Positions 16,405 through 29,887 of a DNA stretch of 64,000 bases are shown one piece after another. Numbering within the stretch: position 1 is the stretch's first letter; each line of letters opens with the position of its first letter. The DNA is from Myxococcales bacterium (lineage in GTDB: Bacteria > Myxococcota_A > Polyangia > Haliangiales > Haliangiaceae): NCBI GenBank assembly GCA_028287135.1, contig JAQBQE010000051.1, positions 1 through 64,000 on the forward strand, in the 5' to 3' direction. The notes beneath the pieces were generated by a model. That model worked only from the letters and a program-made list of their open reading frames with translations, was not told the origin of the DNA and ran no database searches. Position numbers and translations under genes: made by a program.

Positions 16405-18408
16405 ATGGACGCGATCCGCACGCTGCTCCTCGCGCGCACCCACGTCGTGGTCCTCGATGCGGATCTCGCCGCGAGCGCGGCCACTCGCCCGTCGCGTGAT
16501 TCGGACCTCGATAAGTTCGAGGACGAGCTCGCGCAGCTCGGGTTCGTGATGAGCCTGGATCTCGCGATCACGATCCGGCGCCTGCCGCACCAGGCGATCC
16601 GCGAGCTCCGCACCTGGATGTTCGACACGCTCGCGAAGACCACCGGCGCGCAACATCCGCACGTGCCGCTGTTCCGCGCGTTCCCGCAGGGCACCCACGG
16701 CGACACCAGCGGGCTGTACCTGCGCCGGGTCCTGACCTGGCTCCTGACCCGCGCGGATCAACCGTGTCCGTGGTGCGCGCAGATCGAATCGGTGGGTGCC
16801 CTCGACCCGTGCGGTCACCTCGTGTGTCGGAGGTGCTGGGACGGCGGCAACTACGCGGGCTGTCCGATCTGTCATCGCCGCGTGACGCCGGGCCATCCGT
16901 TCGTGCGCCCGAGAGCGCCGAGCCAGGGCGAGCCGAGCACCGAGCTCGTGATCCGCCACGACGGCCAGCTCCGCCTGCTCCATCTCGCGTTCGATCTGGC
17001 GGGCACCGCGCGCGCGCGGTTCGAGCAGCTGATGTCGCGGGCGACCCCGCTGTCGCCCGAGGATCGCGCCGAGGTCGAGACCGTGATCGATACGCTCGGT
17101 CCCAGGGCCGCGAGCTGGCTACCGACGAACATCGCGGTCAAGGAGACGATGGCGGTCGCCGTCGCGCGGCTGTGGCTCGTGTCACCGGATCGGCAGGCGA
17201 TGCTGCAGGCGACCGCGGGTCATCTGCGCACGGCGACCGACGTGCTTCGCGTCGCGACCGTGCTGATGGGCGGCAACGCGGGCCTCGTGATCGACAAGGC
17301 CGCACCGATCAAGCTCGCGTCGCTGCCGCGTGGGCTGCGGCGGGTCGTGCTCGAGGCGCTCGACCGCATCCCGGCGGACCAGCTCGTCGAGGACGTCCAG
17401 CGCCACCCGGCGATGTGGAAGCGGATCGGCGAGCGGCTTCACCCGTTCGAGCACGCGAAGCGGTTGCCGACCGCAGCGCTCGCGTTTGCCGTCGTTCGCG
17501 GCACGAAGGTGTCGGCGGTCTCGTTCGGCAGCGCGCTGCAGGCGCAGACGACCGCGATCCCGCGCGCGCGGATCGAGCGCGACCGCGTGCGCGTCACATC
17601 GTGGGGCGGCATGATCGAGGACGGTCTCCGCGCGGGCCGCGTGCTCGAGGTCGCCGAGCACCTCGCACAGCGCCCCGGCGAGCTGTTGCGCCGTGCGGAC
17701 CACCTCGTGCGGAGGACGCAGGACCGACAGCCCGAGGCGCTGGGCGCCGTGCTCGACGCGATCCGGGCCGCAACGTCGCGCGGCGCGCCCGCGATGCTGT
17801 TGACGCTGGCGAGTCACGTCGCGCGGCGTGGCACCGGAGGGCACCGCCGTGTGTTCGTTCCGGACCGCGAGGTGCGCAAGGCGTGGAGCTGTGCCGATGA
17901 TCGGATGCCGCTTCGCGCGGATGCGATCGGAGCGATCACGAGCTCGATCTCGAGCGAGCTCCTGCGCCGCGCGGAGAGCAAGCCACGGTTCGCGCGCGCG
18001 ATGCTCGATCGCGGGCTCGTGGATCTGCTGGTTCCGCTCCGCGGCCACCGTGCGGCGCCGGCGCACACGGCCGCAGGACCGACGCTGTGGGACGTCGCCT
18101 GCATCCATGCGGCGTCGCGCGCCAACCTCGTCTACGTCCGCGAGCGCGATGGGTCGATCACGCAGTACCGGCGGCGCGAGGGCGAGACCACGGTCGCCCG
18201 GCTCGGTCGCCTCCACGGTGCGACCGACAACGAGGGCACGCTGCCCGCGATTCCCCCCGCGAATGCGCCGACCTGGTTCGCGCTGCTCGACGACACGCTC
18301 GCCTTGCCCACGGGGAGCGAGGGCTATTTCCTCGACGCGCGCACCGCGACCGGGGTCACCCGGCTCGCCGCCTCGGACCTGGTGGCGCAGCTCGCGCCCA
18401 GGCCCTGA
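16405..18408 (+). CDS. RING-finger protein, MXAN_6230/SCO0854-like family
   Basis: A 667-residue protein without signal peptide. Residues 121-156 form a complete C3HC4 RING finger: C121, C124, C136, H138, C141, C144, C153, C156 (CPWCAQIESVGALDPCGHLV, then CRRCWDGGNYAGCPICHRR). The part before it is a helical domain. The part after it (about 170-660) is a long alpha-rich region with RIGERLHPFEHAKRLPTAAL and AFAVVRGTKVSAV, then a small C-terminal beta region (RANLVYVRERDGSITQYRRR). I recognise the layout as the RING-containing family known from Myxococcus (MXAN_6230) and Streptomyces (SCO0854), recalled from memory. RING domains in eukaryotes recruit E2 enzymes; no ubiquitin or E2 gene is present nearby, so the zinc module may only mediate protein binding. 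No good Shine-Dalgarno precedes the ATG. Confidence 0.75.
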   Translation: MDAIRTLLLARTHVVVLDADLAASAATRPSRDSDLDKFEDELAQLGFVMSLDLAITIRRLPHQAIRELRTWMFDTLAKTTGAQHPHVPLFRAFPQGTHGDTSGLYLRRVLTWLLTRADQPCPWCAQIESVGALDPCGHLVCRRCWDGGNYAGCPICHRRVTPGHPFVRPRAPSQGEPSTELVIRHDGQLRLLHLAFDLAGTARARFEQLMSRATPLSPEDRAEVETVIDTLGPRAASWLPTNIAVKETMAVAVARLWLVSPDRQAMLQATAGHLRTATDVLRVATVLMGGNAGLVIDKAAPIKLASLPRGLRRVVLEALDRIPADQLVEDVQRHPAMWKRIGERLHPFEHAKRLPTAALAFAVVRGTKVSAVSFGSALQAQTTAIPRARIERDRVRVTSWGGMIEDGLRAGRVLEVAEHLAQRPGELLRRADHLVRRTQDRQPEALGAVLDAIRAATSRGAPAMLLTLASHVARRGTGGHRRVFVPDREVRKAWSCADDRMPLRADAIGAITSSISSELLRRAESKPRFARAMLDRGLVDLLVPLRGHRAAPAHTAAGPTLWDVACIHAASRANLVYVRERDGSITQYRRREGETTVARLGRLHGATDNEGTLPAIPPANAPTWFALLDDTLALPTGSEGYFLDARTATGVTRLAASDLVAQLAPRP

Positions 18409-18467
18409 GGCGACGAAGCTCGACGAAGATCTCGGACTGTCGCGCCGCGTCAGGAGGGCTAGCGCCT

Positions 18468-18495
18468 GCTAACGCGATGCGTTAGCTTCGAAGCT
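18468..18495. promoter_or_regulatory. Two overlapping palindromes upstream of gltB
   Basis: GCTAACGC-GAT-GCGTTAGC (18468-18486) is a perfect 8-bp inverted repeat with a 3-bp spacer. It overlaps the 12-bp perfect palindrome AGCTTCGAAGCT (18484-18495). They end 10 bp before the TTG start of gltB. With no T-run and lying directly before the gene, they look like operator sites or a 5' leader hairpin controlling gltBD rather than a terminator of the RING gene. The cognate regulator is unknown. Confidence 0.5.
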
Positions 18496-18505
18496 GGGCC
18501 CCTCT

Positions 18506-23028
<4,523 letters not shown>

Positions 23029-23029
<1 letters not shown>

Positions 23030-24459
23030 TGGGCAAGCCGACCGGGTTCATCGAGTGGACGCGCCTGCTGCCGCGGAAGCGCCCGGTCGCCGAGCGCGTG
23101 CGCGACTGGCACGAGGTCGAATCGCCCCACGGTCCGCTCGAGGAGGACGTGCTGCGCAGTCAGGCCGGGCGGTGCATGGACTGCGGGGTGCCGTTCTGCA
23201 CGCAGGGCTGCCCGCTCGGGAATCCGATTCCCGACTTCGCGGATCTCGTGTTCAAGGACCGCTGGCACGACGCGCACAAGCGACTCGCCGCGACCAACGA
23301 CTTCCCCGAGTTCACGGGCCGGCTGTGTCCTGCGCCATGCGAGGGCTCCTGCGTCCTCAACATTGACCAGTCGCCCGTCACGATCGAGGCGATCGAGAAG
23401 GCGATCGCCGAACGCGCGTTCGCCGAGGGCTGGGTCACGCCGATGCCGCCGCGCACGCGGACCGGCAAGCGGATCGCGATCGTCGGCTCCGGTCCCGCGG
23501 GTCTCGCGGCCGCGTCGCAGCTCAATCGCGCGGGCCACACCGCGATCGTCTTCGAGGCAGCGGCACGACCCGGAGGCCTGCTCCGGTACGGAATCCCGGA
23601 TTTCAAGATGGAGAAGTCGGTGATCGATCGCAGGCTCGCGATCCTCGAGGCCGAGGGCGTCGAGATTCGCTGCGGCGTCACCGTGGGAGTCGACCCGACC
23701 TGGGCGCAGCTGCGCGCGACCCACGATGCGGTCGTGATCGCGATCGGCGCGGCACGGCCACGCGAGCTCGAGGTTCCGGGCCGCGATCTCGCCGGCGTCG
23801 TGCTCGCGATGGACTACCTGACCGAGCAGAACCAGGTCGTCAGCGGAGAACGCTCGACGGCCGTGCACGATGTGCACGGCAAGCGCGTGGTGATCCTCGG
23901 CGGTGGCGACACGGGCTCCGATTGCCTCGGCACCGCGCACCGCCAGGGAGCCGCCGAGGTCACGCAGATCGAGCTGATGCCCGCGCCGCCCGAAGCGCGC
24001 GGGGTCGCGAACCCGTGGCCCGCGTGGCCTCTCGTGTTCCGCACGTCGACCTCGCAGGAAGAAGGCGGGACGCGCACGTTCGCGTTCCGTACGACACGGC
24101 TCGAAGGCGTGGAGGGGAAGCTGACGACGCTCGTCGGCGTTCGCGTCGACGAGCCCACCACCGAGATCCGGCTCCCCGTCGACACGCTGATCCTCGCCCT
24201 CGGGTTTGTCGGGCCGGCAACCACATCGCTCGTCGATCAGCTCGGGCTCACGCTCGATGCGCGCGGCGCGGTTGCTGTCGATGCCCACTACCGGTCGTCG
24301 CTCCCAGGGGTCTACGCGGCGGGCGACGCACACCGCGGTGCGTCGCTGATCGTGTGGGCGATCGCGGAGGGTCGCGAGCTGGCGCGTCATCTCGATGCCG
24401 AGCTCCGCGCCGCACCGTCGATCCTGCCCGTGCGTGGTCAGGACCAGCCGTTCCGATAG
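23029..24459 (+). CDS. gltD: Glutamate synthase, small (beta) subunit
   Basis: A 476-residue NADPH-dependent subunit that feeds electrons to GltB. Near the N-terminus are the [4Fe-4S] ligands C49, C52, C57 and C61 (CMDCGVPFCTQGCPLGNPIP), then the second set in LCPAPCEGSCVLN. The FAD-binding dinucleotide fold is IVGSGPAGLAAASQL, the NADPH-binding fold ILGGGDTGSDCLGTA, and the closing FAD motif is VYAAGDAHRGASLIVWAI. The length matches E. coli GltD (472). The start overlaps the gltB stop by one base, so the subunits are made in a coupled way. No further gene follows in the same transcript except possibly the short lipoprotein 38 bp downstream. Confidence 0.96.
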
Positions 24460-24497
24460 CGGGCGCTCGCCGGCCGGTGGCCGTGTACGATGAAGGC

Positions 24498-24755
24498 ATG
24501 CGGCGGTTCGCAGTGCTCGGGCTGGTGGTGGGCTGCTACAGCCCCACGATCACGCCCGGCGCACGCAGCCAGGACGGCAGCTGTCCGACGGGGCTGACCT
24601 GTGATGACGGACGCTGCGTCGAGCCGGGCACCTCGGATGCCCGGGCCCATGGTCCGCTCGTGATCGACGGTGCGATCGATGGCCTCGCGCTCGACACATC
24701 ACCGCGCCCGGCTGGACGCATCCGGCCAGCACACTCACCACGAGCGCACGCGTGA
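24498..24755 (+). CDS. Short lipoprotein, possibly truncated
   Basis: An 85-residue reading frame with signal MRRFAVLGLVVGC (anchor C13). A small Cys module follows, DGSCPTGLTCDDGRCVEPGT, the kind found at the N-terminus of much longer myxobacterial lipoproteins. The rest (SDARAHGPLVIDGAIDGLAL and a Pro/Arg/His-rich end) has no domain character, so the gene may be the 5' stump of a longer one that has been cut or frameshifted. It begins 38 bp after gltD. A convergent P450 gene ends 24 bp downstream. Function unknown. Confidence 0.5.
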   Translation: MRRFAVLGLVVGCYSPTITPGARSQDGSCPTGLTCDDGRCVEPGTSDARAHGPLVIDGAIDGLALDTSPRPAGRIRPAHSPRAHA

Positions 24756-24779
24756 ACGCAGCGGGCTTCATCGTCGAGC

Positions 24780-26096
24780 CTATCCTCGCGCGCGTGGCGT
24801 GATCTTGATCCGGACGCCGCTCTTTGGCAGCGGCCCGAGCCCACCGCCACCCGGCGTCGATTCCTGCGTCGGGAACTCCAGATCGTAGTGACGCGTGAAC
24901 CAGCCGAGGAATGCCGGCATCACGAGCTGGATCAACGTCTCGCCCGGGCAGCGGTGTCCGTCCGGAGGACCACCGCCCTGCGGCACGAATGCATTGTTCG
25001 GCAGCGCTCCGATCGCGGCATCGCCGAGCCGGTCACCCTGGAACGCGGTCGGATCGGTGAACGTCGCGCCGTCCTGCAGCGTCGCCCAGATCGCGCCCGC
25101 ACCCTTCCAGCCCTCGCGGATCGTGTAGCCGTCGAGCTCGAGATCCTTCTTCGCGACGCCGAGGAACGTGGTCGGTGCGATCGGATATGCACGCAGGACC
25201 TCGCGCGACACCGAGCGCGCCTGGTCGAGCGAGCGGACCTGCTTCAGGCTCGGTGCTCCTTCGCCGAGCTGAGCATCCGCTTCGGCACGGACCCGGTTCG
25301 CGAGCTCCGGGTGCTGCCCGATGACGACGAGCAGCCACGCGATCGCCGCGGTCAGCCCACCGTGGGCGGCGAAGAAGAAGTGCAGCAGCTCGATCTCGAG
25401 CTCGGTCGCAGACAGCTGCTCGCCACCGGGACCGCGCGCCGCCTTGAGCACGCCGAGCGCGGTGCCCTTGCCATCCTGCTCGGCGACCTGCGCCTGGATG
25501 TACCTGCGCAGCCGATCGCGCGCCTTGACCGCCTTGCCGTACGAGGTGAACGGCAGGTTGATCGGCGGAGCGAACGTCCCCTTGATCAACGTCGAGAAGT
25601 CGTTGGCCATGGTGACGTTGCTGGTCGCCGGATCGCTCGCCGCGAACAGCATGTCGGCGATGTCGAACCCGAGCTGCGAGAGGTCGGGCCCTACCACCGT
25701 CTCGCCCTCCGCCACCCACTTGCTGACGAACCGCTCGAAGATCGCGAACATGTTCGGCAGGTAGCTATCCATGGCCGTGTCCGTGAACGCGGACATCAGG
25801 AGTCGCTTGCGATTCTTGTGACGGTCACCGTCGAGGAATGGCACCGCATCGGGGTGCAGCAGCTCCTGCATGAATTTCGGCGAGCCCGACTGCCGCGTGA
25901 AGTTCTCCGGGTTCATGAAGAACGAGAACGCCTTCGGCCCGGCGAAGAACACGACGGTGTCGCCGAGGATCTTCGTCTTCCAGATGTTCCCGTGCTGCTT
26001 GGTCCGGGACAGCGTGAAGCTGAACGGATCCTTGAGGAACTGCAGCGCCTCGCCGACATACGGCGCACCCATCGACCCCGGTGGAAGTTGGCTCAT
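24780..26096 (-). CDS. Cytochrome P450 with CYP152-like haem loop
   Basis: A 438-residue soluble P450. The N-terminus LPPGSMGAPYVGEALQFLKD resembles CYP26/CYP120 enzymes. The haem-thiolate loop is FVPQGGGPPDGHRCPGE with C383; it carries the extra residues and the PQGGG...HRCPGE wording of CYP152 fatty-acid peroxygenases. ExxR lies in REVLRAYP. The I-helix reads FFFAAHGGLTAAIAW: the acid of the usual acid-alcohol pair (D/E before T) is replaced by Leu, as expected of enzymes that do not activate O2 in the standard way. The ATG at 26096 gives the canonical start. No ferredoxin or reductase gene is adjacent, again compatible with peroxide use. Substrate unknown; the CYP152 link is an inference. 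Confidence 0.85.
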   Translation of the reverse strand: MSQLPPGSMGAPYVGEALQFLKDPFSFTLSRTKQHGNIWKTKILGDTVVFFAGPKAFSFFMNPENFTRQSGSPKFMQELLHPDAVPFLDGDRHKNRKRLLMSAFTDTAMDSYLPNMFAIFERFVSKWVAEGETVVGPDLSQLGFDIADMLFAASDPATSNVTMANDFSTLIKGTFAPPINLPFTSYGKAVKARDRLRRYIQAQVAEQDGKGTALGVLKAARGPGGEQLSATELEIELLHFFFAAHGGLTAAIAWLLVVIGQHPELANRVRAEADAQLGEGAPSLKQVRSLDQARSVSREVLRAYPIAPTTFLGVAKKDLELDGYTIREGWKGAGAIWATLQDGATFTDPTAFQGDRLGDAAIGALPNNAFVPQGGGPPDGHRCPGETLIQLVMPAFLGWFTRHYDLEFPTQESTPGGGGLGPLPKSGVRIKITPRARG

Positions 26097-26119
26097 CGCG
26101 AGCCATGGTGGCACGAATC

Positions 26120-27145
26120 TCAGGGCTCCAGAACGACCTTGCCGAACGCTTCGCGGCGCTCGAGGATCTGATGCGCATCGGCCGCCTTCGCGAGCGGGAG
26201 CACCGCATGGACGACAGGCTCGAGCCGTCCTGCCTCGACGTGACCGAGGACCGCGAGCAGGTCGGCCTTGCTGCCCATCGTCGAGCCCAGGATCTCGATC
26301 TGGCGGAAGAAGATGTGCCGCAGATCGATCTGTGGATGGAAGCCGGCGGTCGCACCACACGTCACGATCCGTCCGCCCGTCCTGACCGCCTTGATGCTCG
26401 CCGTGAACGTCTCGCCACCGACATGCTCGATCACGGCATCGACGCCGCGCTTGCCCGTCAGTGCGCGGGCCTCGACCGCGAAGTCACCCGTCGTGTAGTT
26501 GATCGTCTCGTCGGCACCGAGCGCCCTGGCGCGCACCAGCTTGTCATCGGTTCCCGCGGTCGCGATCACGCGGGCACCATGGAGCTTCGCGATCTGGATC
26601 GCAGCCACGCCGATGCCCGAGCCCGCACCATGGATGAGCACGACATCACCCGGTGCGACGCGCGCCTTGCGGACCACCATCTGCCACGCGGTGAGAAACG
26701 GCAGGATCGCCGACGCCGCCTGCGGGAACGACAGCCGCTCGGGATACGGCGCGAGATTGACCTCGGGCACCACGATGTACTCCGCGTAGCCGCCCGTCGT
26801 GTGCTCGCCGAGGATCTTGTAGAACCGGCACAGGTTGTCGTGCCCGTCGAGGCACTGGGCGCAGCGGCCACAGGACAATCCCGGCTGAACGACCACCTTG
26901 GTGCCGACCGTCGCCGTGGCACCTGCGCCGACCGCATCGATCGTGCCCGCGATGTCGGCGCCGAGGATGTGTGGGTAGTGAAGCTTGAAGGCCGGCCCAC
27001 CCTTGCGGACCCACAGGTCGAGGTGATTGAGCCCGACCGCACGGATCCGTACGCGCACCTCACGAGGGCCTGGCTCGGGGATCGGGAGTTGTTCGTGCCG
27101 CAGGACCTCGGGTCCGCCGTGCTCGCGGAGAACGACCGCATGCAT
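26120..27145 (-). CDS. Zinc-binding MDR-family alcohol dehydrogenase/quinone oxidoreductase
   Basis: A 341-residue medium-chain dehydrogenase/reductase. The N-terminal GroES-like domain includes VGLNHLDLWVRKGG and GADIAGTIDAVG. The structural zinc site is complete (C-x2-C-x2-C-x7-C in CGRCAQCLDGHDNLC), while the usual catalytic-zinc cysteine is replaced by Asn in NHLDLW, as in many quinone-reductase-like members. The Rossmann domain follows with LIHGAGSGIGVAAIQIAK. It probably reduces an enone, quinone or aldehyde with NAD(P)H. ATG at 27145 is taken; 27151 (MTMHAVV) is equally possible and neither has a clear Shine-Dalgarno. It ends 23 bp before the P450 start and may be co-transcribed with it. 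It is divergent from gloB across about 55 bp. Confidence 0.85.
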   Translation of the reverse strand: MHAVVLREHGGPEVLRHEQLPIPEPGPREVRVRIRAVGLNHLDLWVRKGGPAFKLHYPHILGADIAGTIDAVGAGATATVGTKVVVQPGLSCGRCAQCLDGHDNLCRFYKILGEHTTGGYAEYIVVPEVNLAPYPERLSFPQAASAILPFLTAWQMVVRKARVAPGDVVLIHGAGSGIGVAAIQIAKLHGARVIATAGTDDKLVRARALGADETINYTTGDFAVEARALTGKRGVDAVIEHVGGETFTASIKAVRTGGRIVTCGATAGFHPQIDLRHIFFRQIEILGSTMGSKADLLAVLGHVEAGRLEPVVHAVLPLAKAADAHQILERREAFGKVVLEP

Positions 27146-27199
27146 CGTCATGGTCTGCACGGTATCGCCGCCCCGGATCAAACGCGATAGAACGCATGC

Positions 27200-27946
27200 A
27201 TGCATGTCGTCGCCGTACCGTGCCTCCAGGACAACTACGCCTACCTCGTGATCGAGGAGGGGCGGGCAGCCGTCGTCGATCCGAGCGAGGCGGCACCGAT
27301 CGAGGCCGCGCTCGCCCGCGAGGGAGTGACGCTCGCCGCGATCTGGGCGACCCATCACCACCACGACCACGTGGGTGGCATCAAGGGTCTGGTCGCCGCA
27401 CATCCCGGCATCGACGTGATCGCGAGCACCACGGACGCGGCGAAGGTCCCGCACGTCACGCGTACGGTGAACGATGGCGACGAGGTCGCGTTCGGCAACC
27501 TCCGCGCGAAGATCATCCACAACCCGGCGCATACACTCGGCGGGATCACGTTCCTGATCGAGGGCTGCGCGTTCACCGGCGACACGCTGTTCGGCGCCGG
27601 ATGCGGCCGTCTGTTCGAGGGTGACGCGGCCATGATGCACGCATCTCTGTCCAAGCTCGCCGCGCTCCCCGCCGATACGCGCGTGTACTTCGGGCACGAG
27701 TACACCGCCTCCAACCTTCGGTTCGCGGCCGCGGTCGAGCCCGATAACGCTGCGGTCGCGCGCCGCGCTCGCGAGCTGACCACGCCGTCGACGCCGTCGA
27801 CGCTCCGCGACGAGCACGCAACCAATCCATTCCTTCGATCGACCGAGCCCGCCGTGATCGCCGCGGCCCGTGCCCACGGTGCGACGTCCGACGACCCCGT
27901 GAGCGTGTTCGCTGCGATCCGCGCGTGGAAGGACAGCTTCAAATGA
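27200..27946 (+). CDS. gloB: Hydroxyacylglutathione hydrolase (glyoxalase II)
   Basis: A 248-residue metallo-beta-lactamase-fold hydrolase. The binuclear metal motif is THHHHDHVGG (H52, H54, D56, H57). Further ligands lie in NPAHTLGG, FTGDTLFGAGCGRLFEG (Asp) and VYFGHEYT (His), all in the order of glyoxalase II, as is the C-terminal substrate-binding part (NPFLRST). It hydrolyses S-lactoylglutathione, completing methylglyoxal detoxification. The start lies in ATGCATGCATGCATG, where ATGs occur in three frames (27196, 27200, 27204); only 27200 is in the coding frame. It is convergent with the GGDEF-EAL gene, with a 10-bp gap. Confidence 0.9.
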   Translation: MHVVAVPCLQDNYAYLVIEEGRAAVVDPSEAAPIEAALAREGVTLAAIWATHHHHDHVGGIKGLVAAHPGIDVIASTTDAAKVPHVTRTVNDGDEVAFGNLRAKIIHNPAHTLGGITFLIEGCAFTGDTLFGAGCGRLFEGDAAMMHASLSKLAALPADTRVYFGHEYTASNLRFAAAVEPDNAAVARRARELTTPSTPSTLRDEHATNPFLRSTEPAVIAAARAHGATSDDPVSVFAAIRAWKDSFK

Positions 27947-27956
27947 TCGCGAGCAC

Positions 27957-29765
27957 TCAGGCCCGGGCGATCGCCGCCCCCGCGTCCTGAGCGCTCAGCG
28001 GATGCGCGAAGTAGAAGCCCTGCACGTGCTCGCACTCGAGCTGCCGCAACCGTTCGAGCTGCTCCGCGGTCTCCACGCCCTCGGCGGTCACATCCATGCC
28101 GAGGTTGTGAGCGAGCGAGACGATCGAACGAACGATCTCCGGACGTTCGTTCGAGACGCCGATCCGCTGGACGAAGGACCGATCGACCTTGAGCGTGGTC
28201 ACCGGTAGCTCGTGCAGGTAGCTCAGGCACGAGTATCCGGTCCCGAAGTCATCGATGCACAGCCCGATCCCCTGCGCGTGTAGCTTGGACAGGATCTGAT
28301 CGGCGGTCTCGACCCGCGCCATCATCGTGCCCTCGGTGATCTCGAGCTTGAGCCGCGCGGGATCGATCCGGGTGGTGCCAAGGATGTTCGCGATGTCGGT
28401 GGCGAGCTCGGAGTGGGCGAGCTGCTGGGCCGAGACGTTGACGTTCATCGTCAGCCGACAGTTCCACGCGGCGAGCTGCCGGCATGCTTCGCCGAGGACC
28501 CAGCGTCCGATCGGACGGATCAACCCGGTCTCTTCCGCCGTTGGAATGAAGTCCGCGGGCATCACGACGCCACGCTCGGGATGACGCCAGCGCAGCAGTG
28601 CCTCGAAGCCGACGATCTGTCGGTCGTGGAGCGCAAAGATCGGCTGGTACACGAGATAGAGCTCCTCGCGGTCGAGCGCACGCGACAGGTCCGCCTCGAC
28701 ATGGAGCTGCTCCATCACCGAGGTGTGCATCTCCTGGTCGAACACCTGGCTGCGCGCCCGGCCCGCGTCCTTGGCGCGGTACATCGCTGCATCTGCATCT
28801 CGAAGCAGCTCCTCGGGGCGCTCGTAGCGCGGATCCATCATCGCGATCCCGATGCTCGCGGAGGTGAACACCTCCTTGCCATCGACATCGAACGCAGCGG
28901 TCAACCGCTTCTGGATCCGGTCGGCGAGTCGGGTCACATCCTTCAGATCATCGATCCCGTCGACCAGCACGGCGAACTCGTCGCCGCCGAGGCGCGCCGC
29001 CGTGTCGACCTCGCGCAGACAGCTCTGGAGTCGGTGTGCCGCGTCGGTCAACAGCCGGTCGCCCGCGAGGTGGCCGAGGCTGTCGTTGACGACCTTGAAC
29101 CGATCGAGATCGAGCAGCATCACGGCGAAGCTCGGTCGAGCGCGACGACGCGAGCGCGCGAAGGCGCGGGACAGATGCTCGAGGAGCAGCGCGCGATTCG
29201 CGAGACCTGTCAGGTTGTCGTGGTGAGCCTGATCGATCAGCTGCTGCTCCATCCCTTTGCGCTCACGGATCTCGTGCTCGAGCGCGAGGTTCGCAGCAGC
29301 GAGCTCCGCGGTCCGCTCGGCCACCCGGCGCTCGAGATCGGCATGGGCGGCGACCAGCGCGAGCTCGTTCTGTCGCAGCGCGACGAACACCGACACCTTC
29401 GATCGCAACGCCGCGGGATCGAACGGCTTGAGGATGTAATCGACGGCTCCTGACTCGTAGCTCTGCAGGCGGTTGGCGTCCTCGGTGTACGCGCTGAGGA
29501 AGATGATCGGGATGTGCCGCGATCGCTCGATCTGCTTGAGCAGCGCGCTCGTCTCGAACCCATCCATCCCGGGCATCCGGACATCCATCAGGATCACGGC
29601 GAACTGCGTCTGGAGCACCGCGCGCAGAGCAGCTTCTCCGGAGTCCGCCCGCACGATGTCCTGCCCGAGGGGCTCGAGGCTCGCCTCGAGCGCGAGCAAG
29701 TTCTCGGGCCTGTCGTCCACCACGAGGATACTCACGCGCGGTAGGGGTTGATGCATCCGGTCCAT
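27957..29765 (-). CDS. Response regulator with GGDEF and EAL domains
   Basis: A 602-residue c-di-GMP turnover protein. Residues about 12-128 are a receiver domain (ILVVDDRPENLLAL, phospho-acceptor Asp in VILMDVRMPGMDG, Lys in LKPFD). A coiled coil follows (about 130-172), then a diguanylate cyclase domain with an intact active site (LGGDEFAVLVDG) and a phosphodiesterase domain with GFEALLRWRHP, EITEGTMM and IDDFGTGYSCLSYL. Both catalytic signatures look intact, so net activity cannot be predicted. It lies 122 bp downstream of the hybrid kinase gene, on the same strand, and is the likely output of that cascade. The intervening gap contains GTCACC/GGTGAC and GTGACCG/CGGTCAC inverted repeats, possible control sites. 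Confidence 0.92.
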   Translation of the reverse strand: MDRMHQPLPRVSILVVDDRPENLLALEASLEPLGQDIVRADSGEAALRAVLQTQFAVILMDVRMPGMDGFETSALLKQIERSRHIPIIFLSAYTEDANRLQSYESGAVDYILKPFDPAALRSKVSVFVALRQNELALVAAHADLERRVAERTAELAAANLALEHEIRERKGMEQQLIDQAHHDNLTGLANRALLLEHLSRAFARSRRRARPSFAVMLLDLDRFKVVNDSLGHLAGDRLLTDAAHRLQSCLREVDTAARLGGDEFAVLVDGIDDLKDVTRLADRIQKRLTAAFDVDGKEVFTSASIGIAMMDPRYERPEELLRDADAAMYRAKDAGRARSQVFDQEMHTSVMEQLHVEADLSRALDREELYLVYQPIFALHDRQIVGFEALLRWRHPERGVVMPADFIPTAEETGLIRPIGRWVLGEACRQLAAWNCRLTMNVNVSAQQLAHSELATDIANILGTTRIDPARLKLEITEGTMMARVETADQILSKLHAQGIGLCIDDFGTGYSCLSYLHELPVTTLKVDRSFVQRIGVSNERPEIVRSIVSLAHNLGMDVTAEGVETAEQLERLRQLECEHVQGFYFAHPLSAQDAGAAIARA

Positions 29766-29887
29766 CCTGCGCGCTGACCACGTAGTTCACCGTCACCACA
29801 ACGGTGACCTCACGATGTGCTCGCGCAGGTTGTGGCGTGACCGCTCGATCGGTGCCGCGAACGCACGGTCACCTGTCGGTGTGTCTG

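Noticed and set aside
14419..16983. An 854-codon open frame antisense to the haem lipoprotein and RING genes
   Set aside because: No start, no domain, Arg/Ala/Glu-rich composition; shadow of the real genes.
16405..18408. A bacterial ubiquitin-like conjugation system around the RING protein
   Set aside because: Neighbouring genes are a haem lipoprotein and glutamate synthase; no E1, E2, JAB or ubiquitin-like gene is nearby, and the GIDE proteins are 30 kb away without RING domains.
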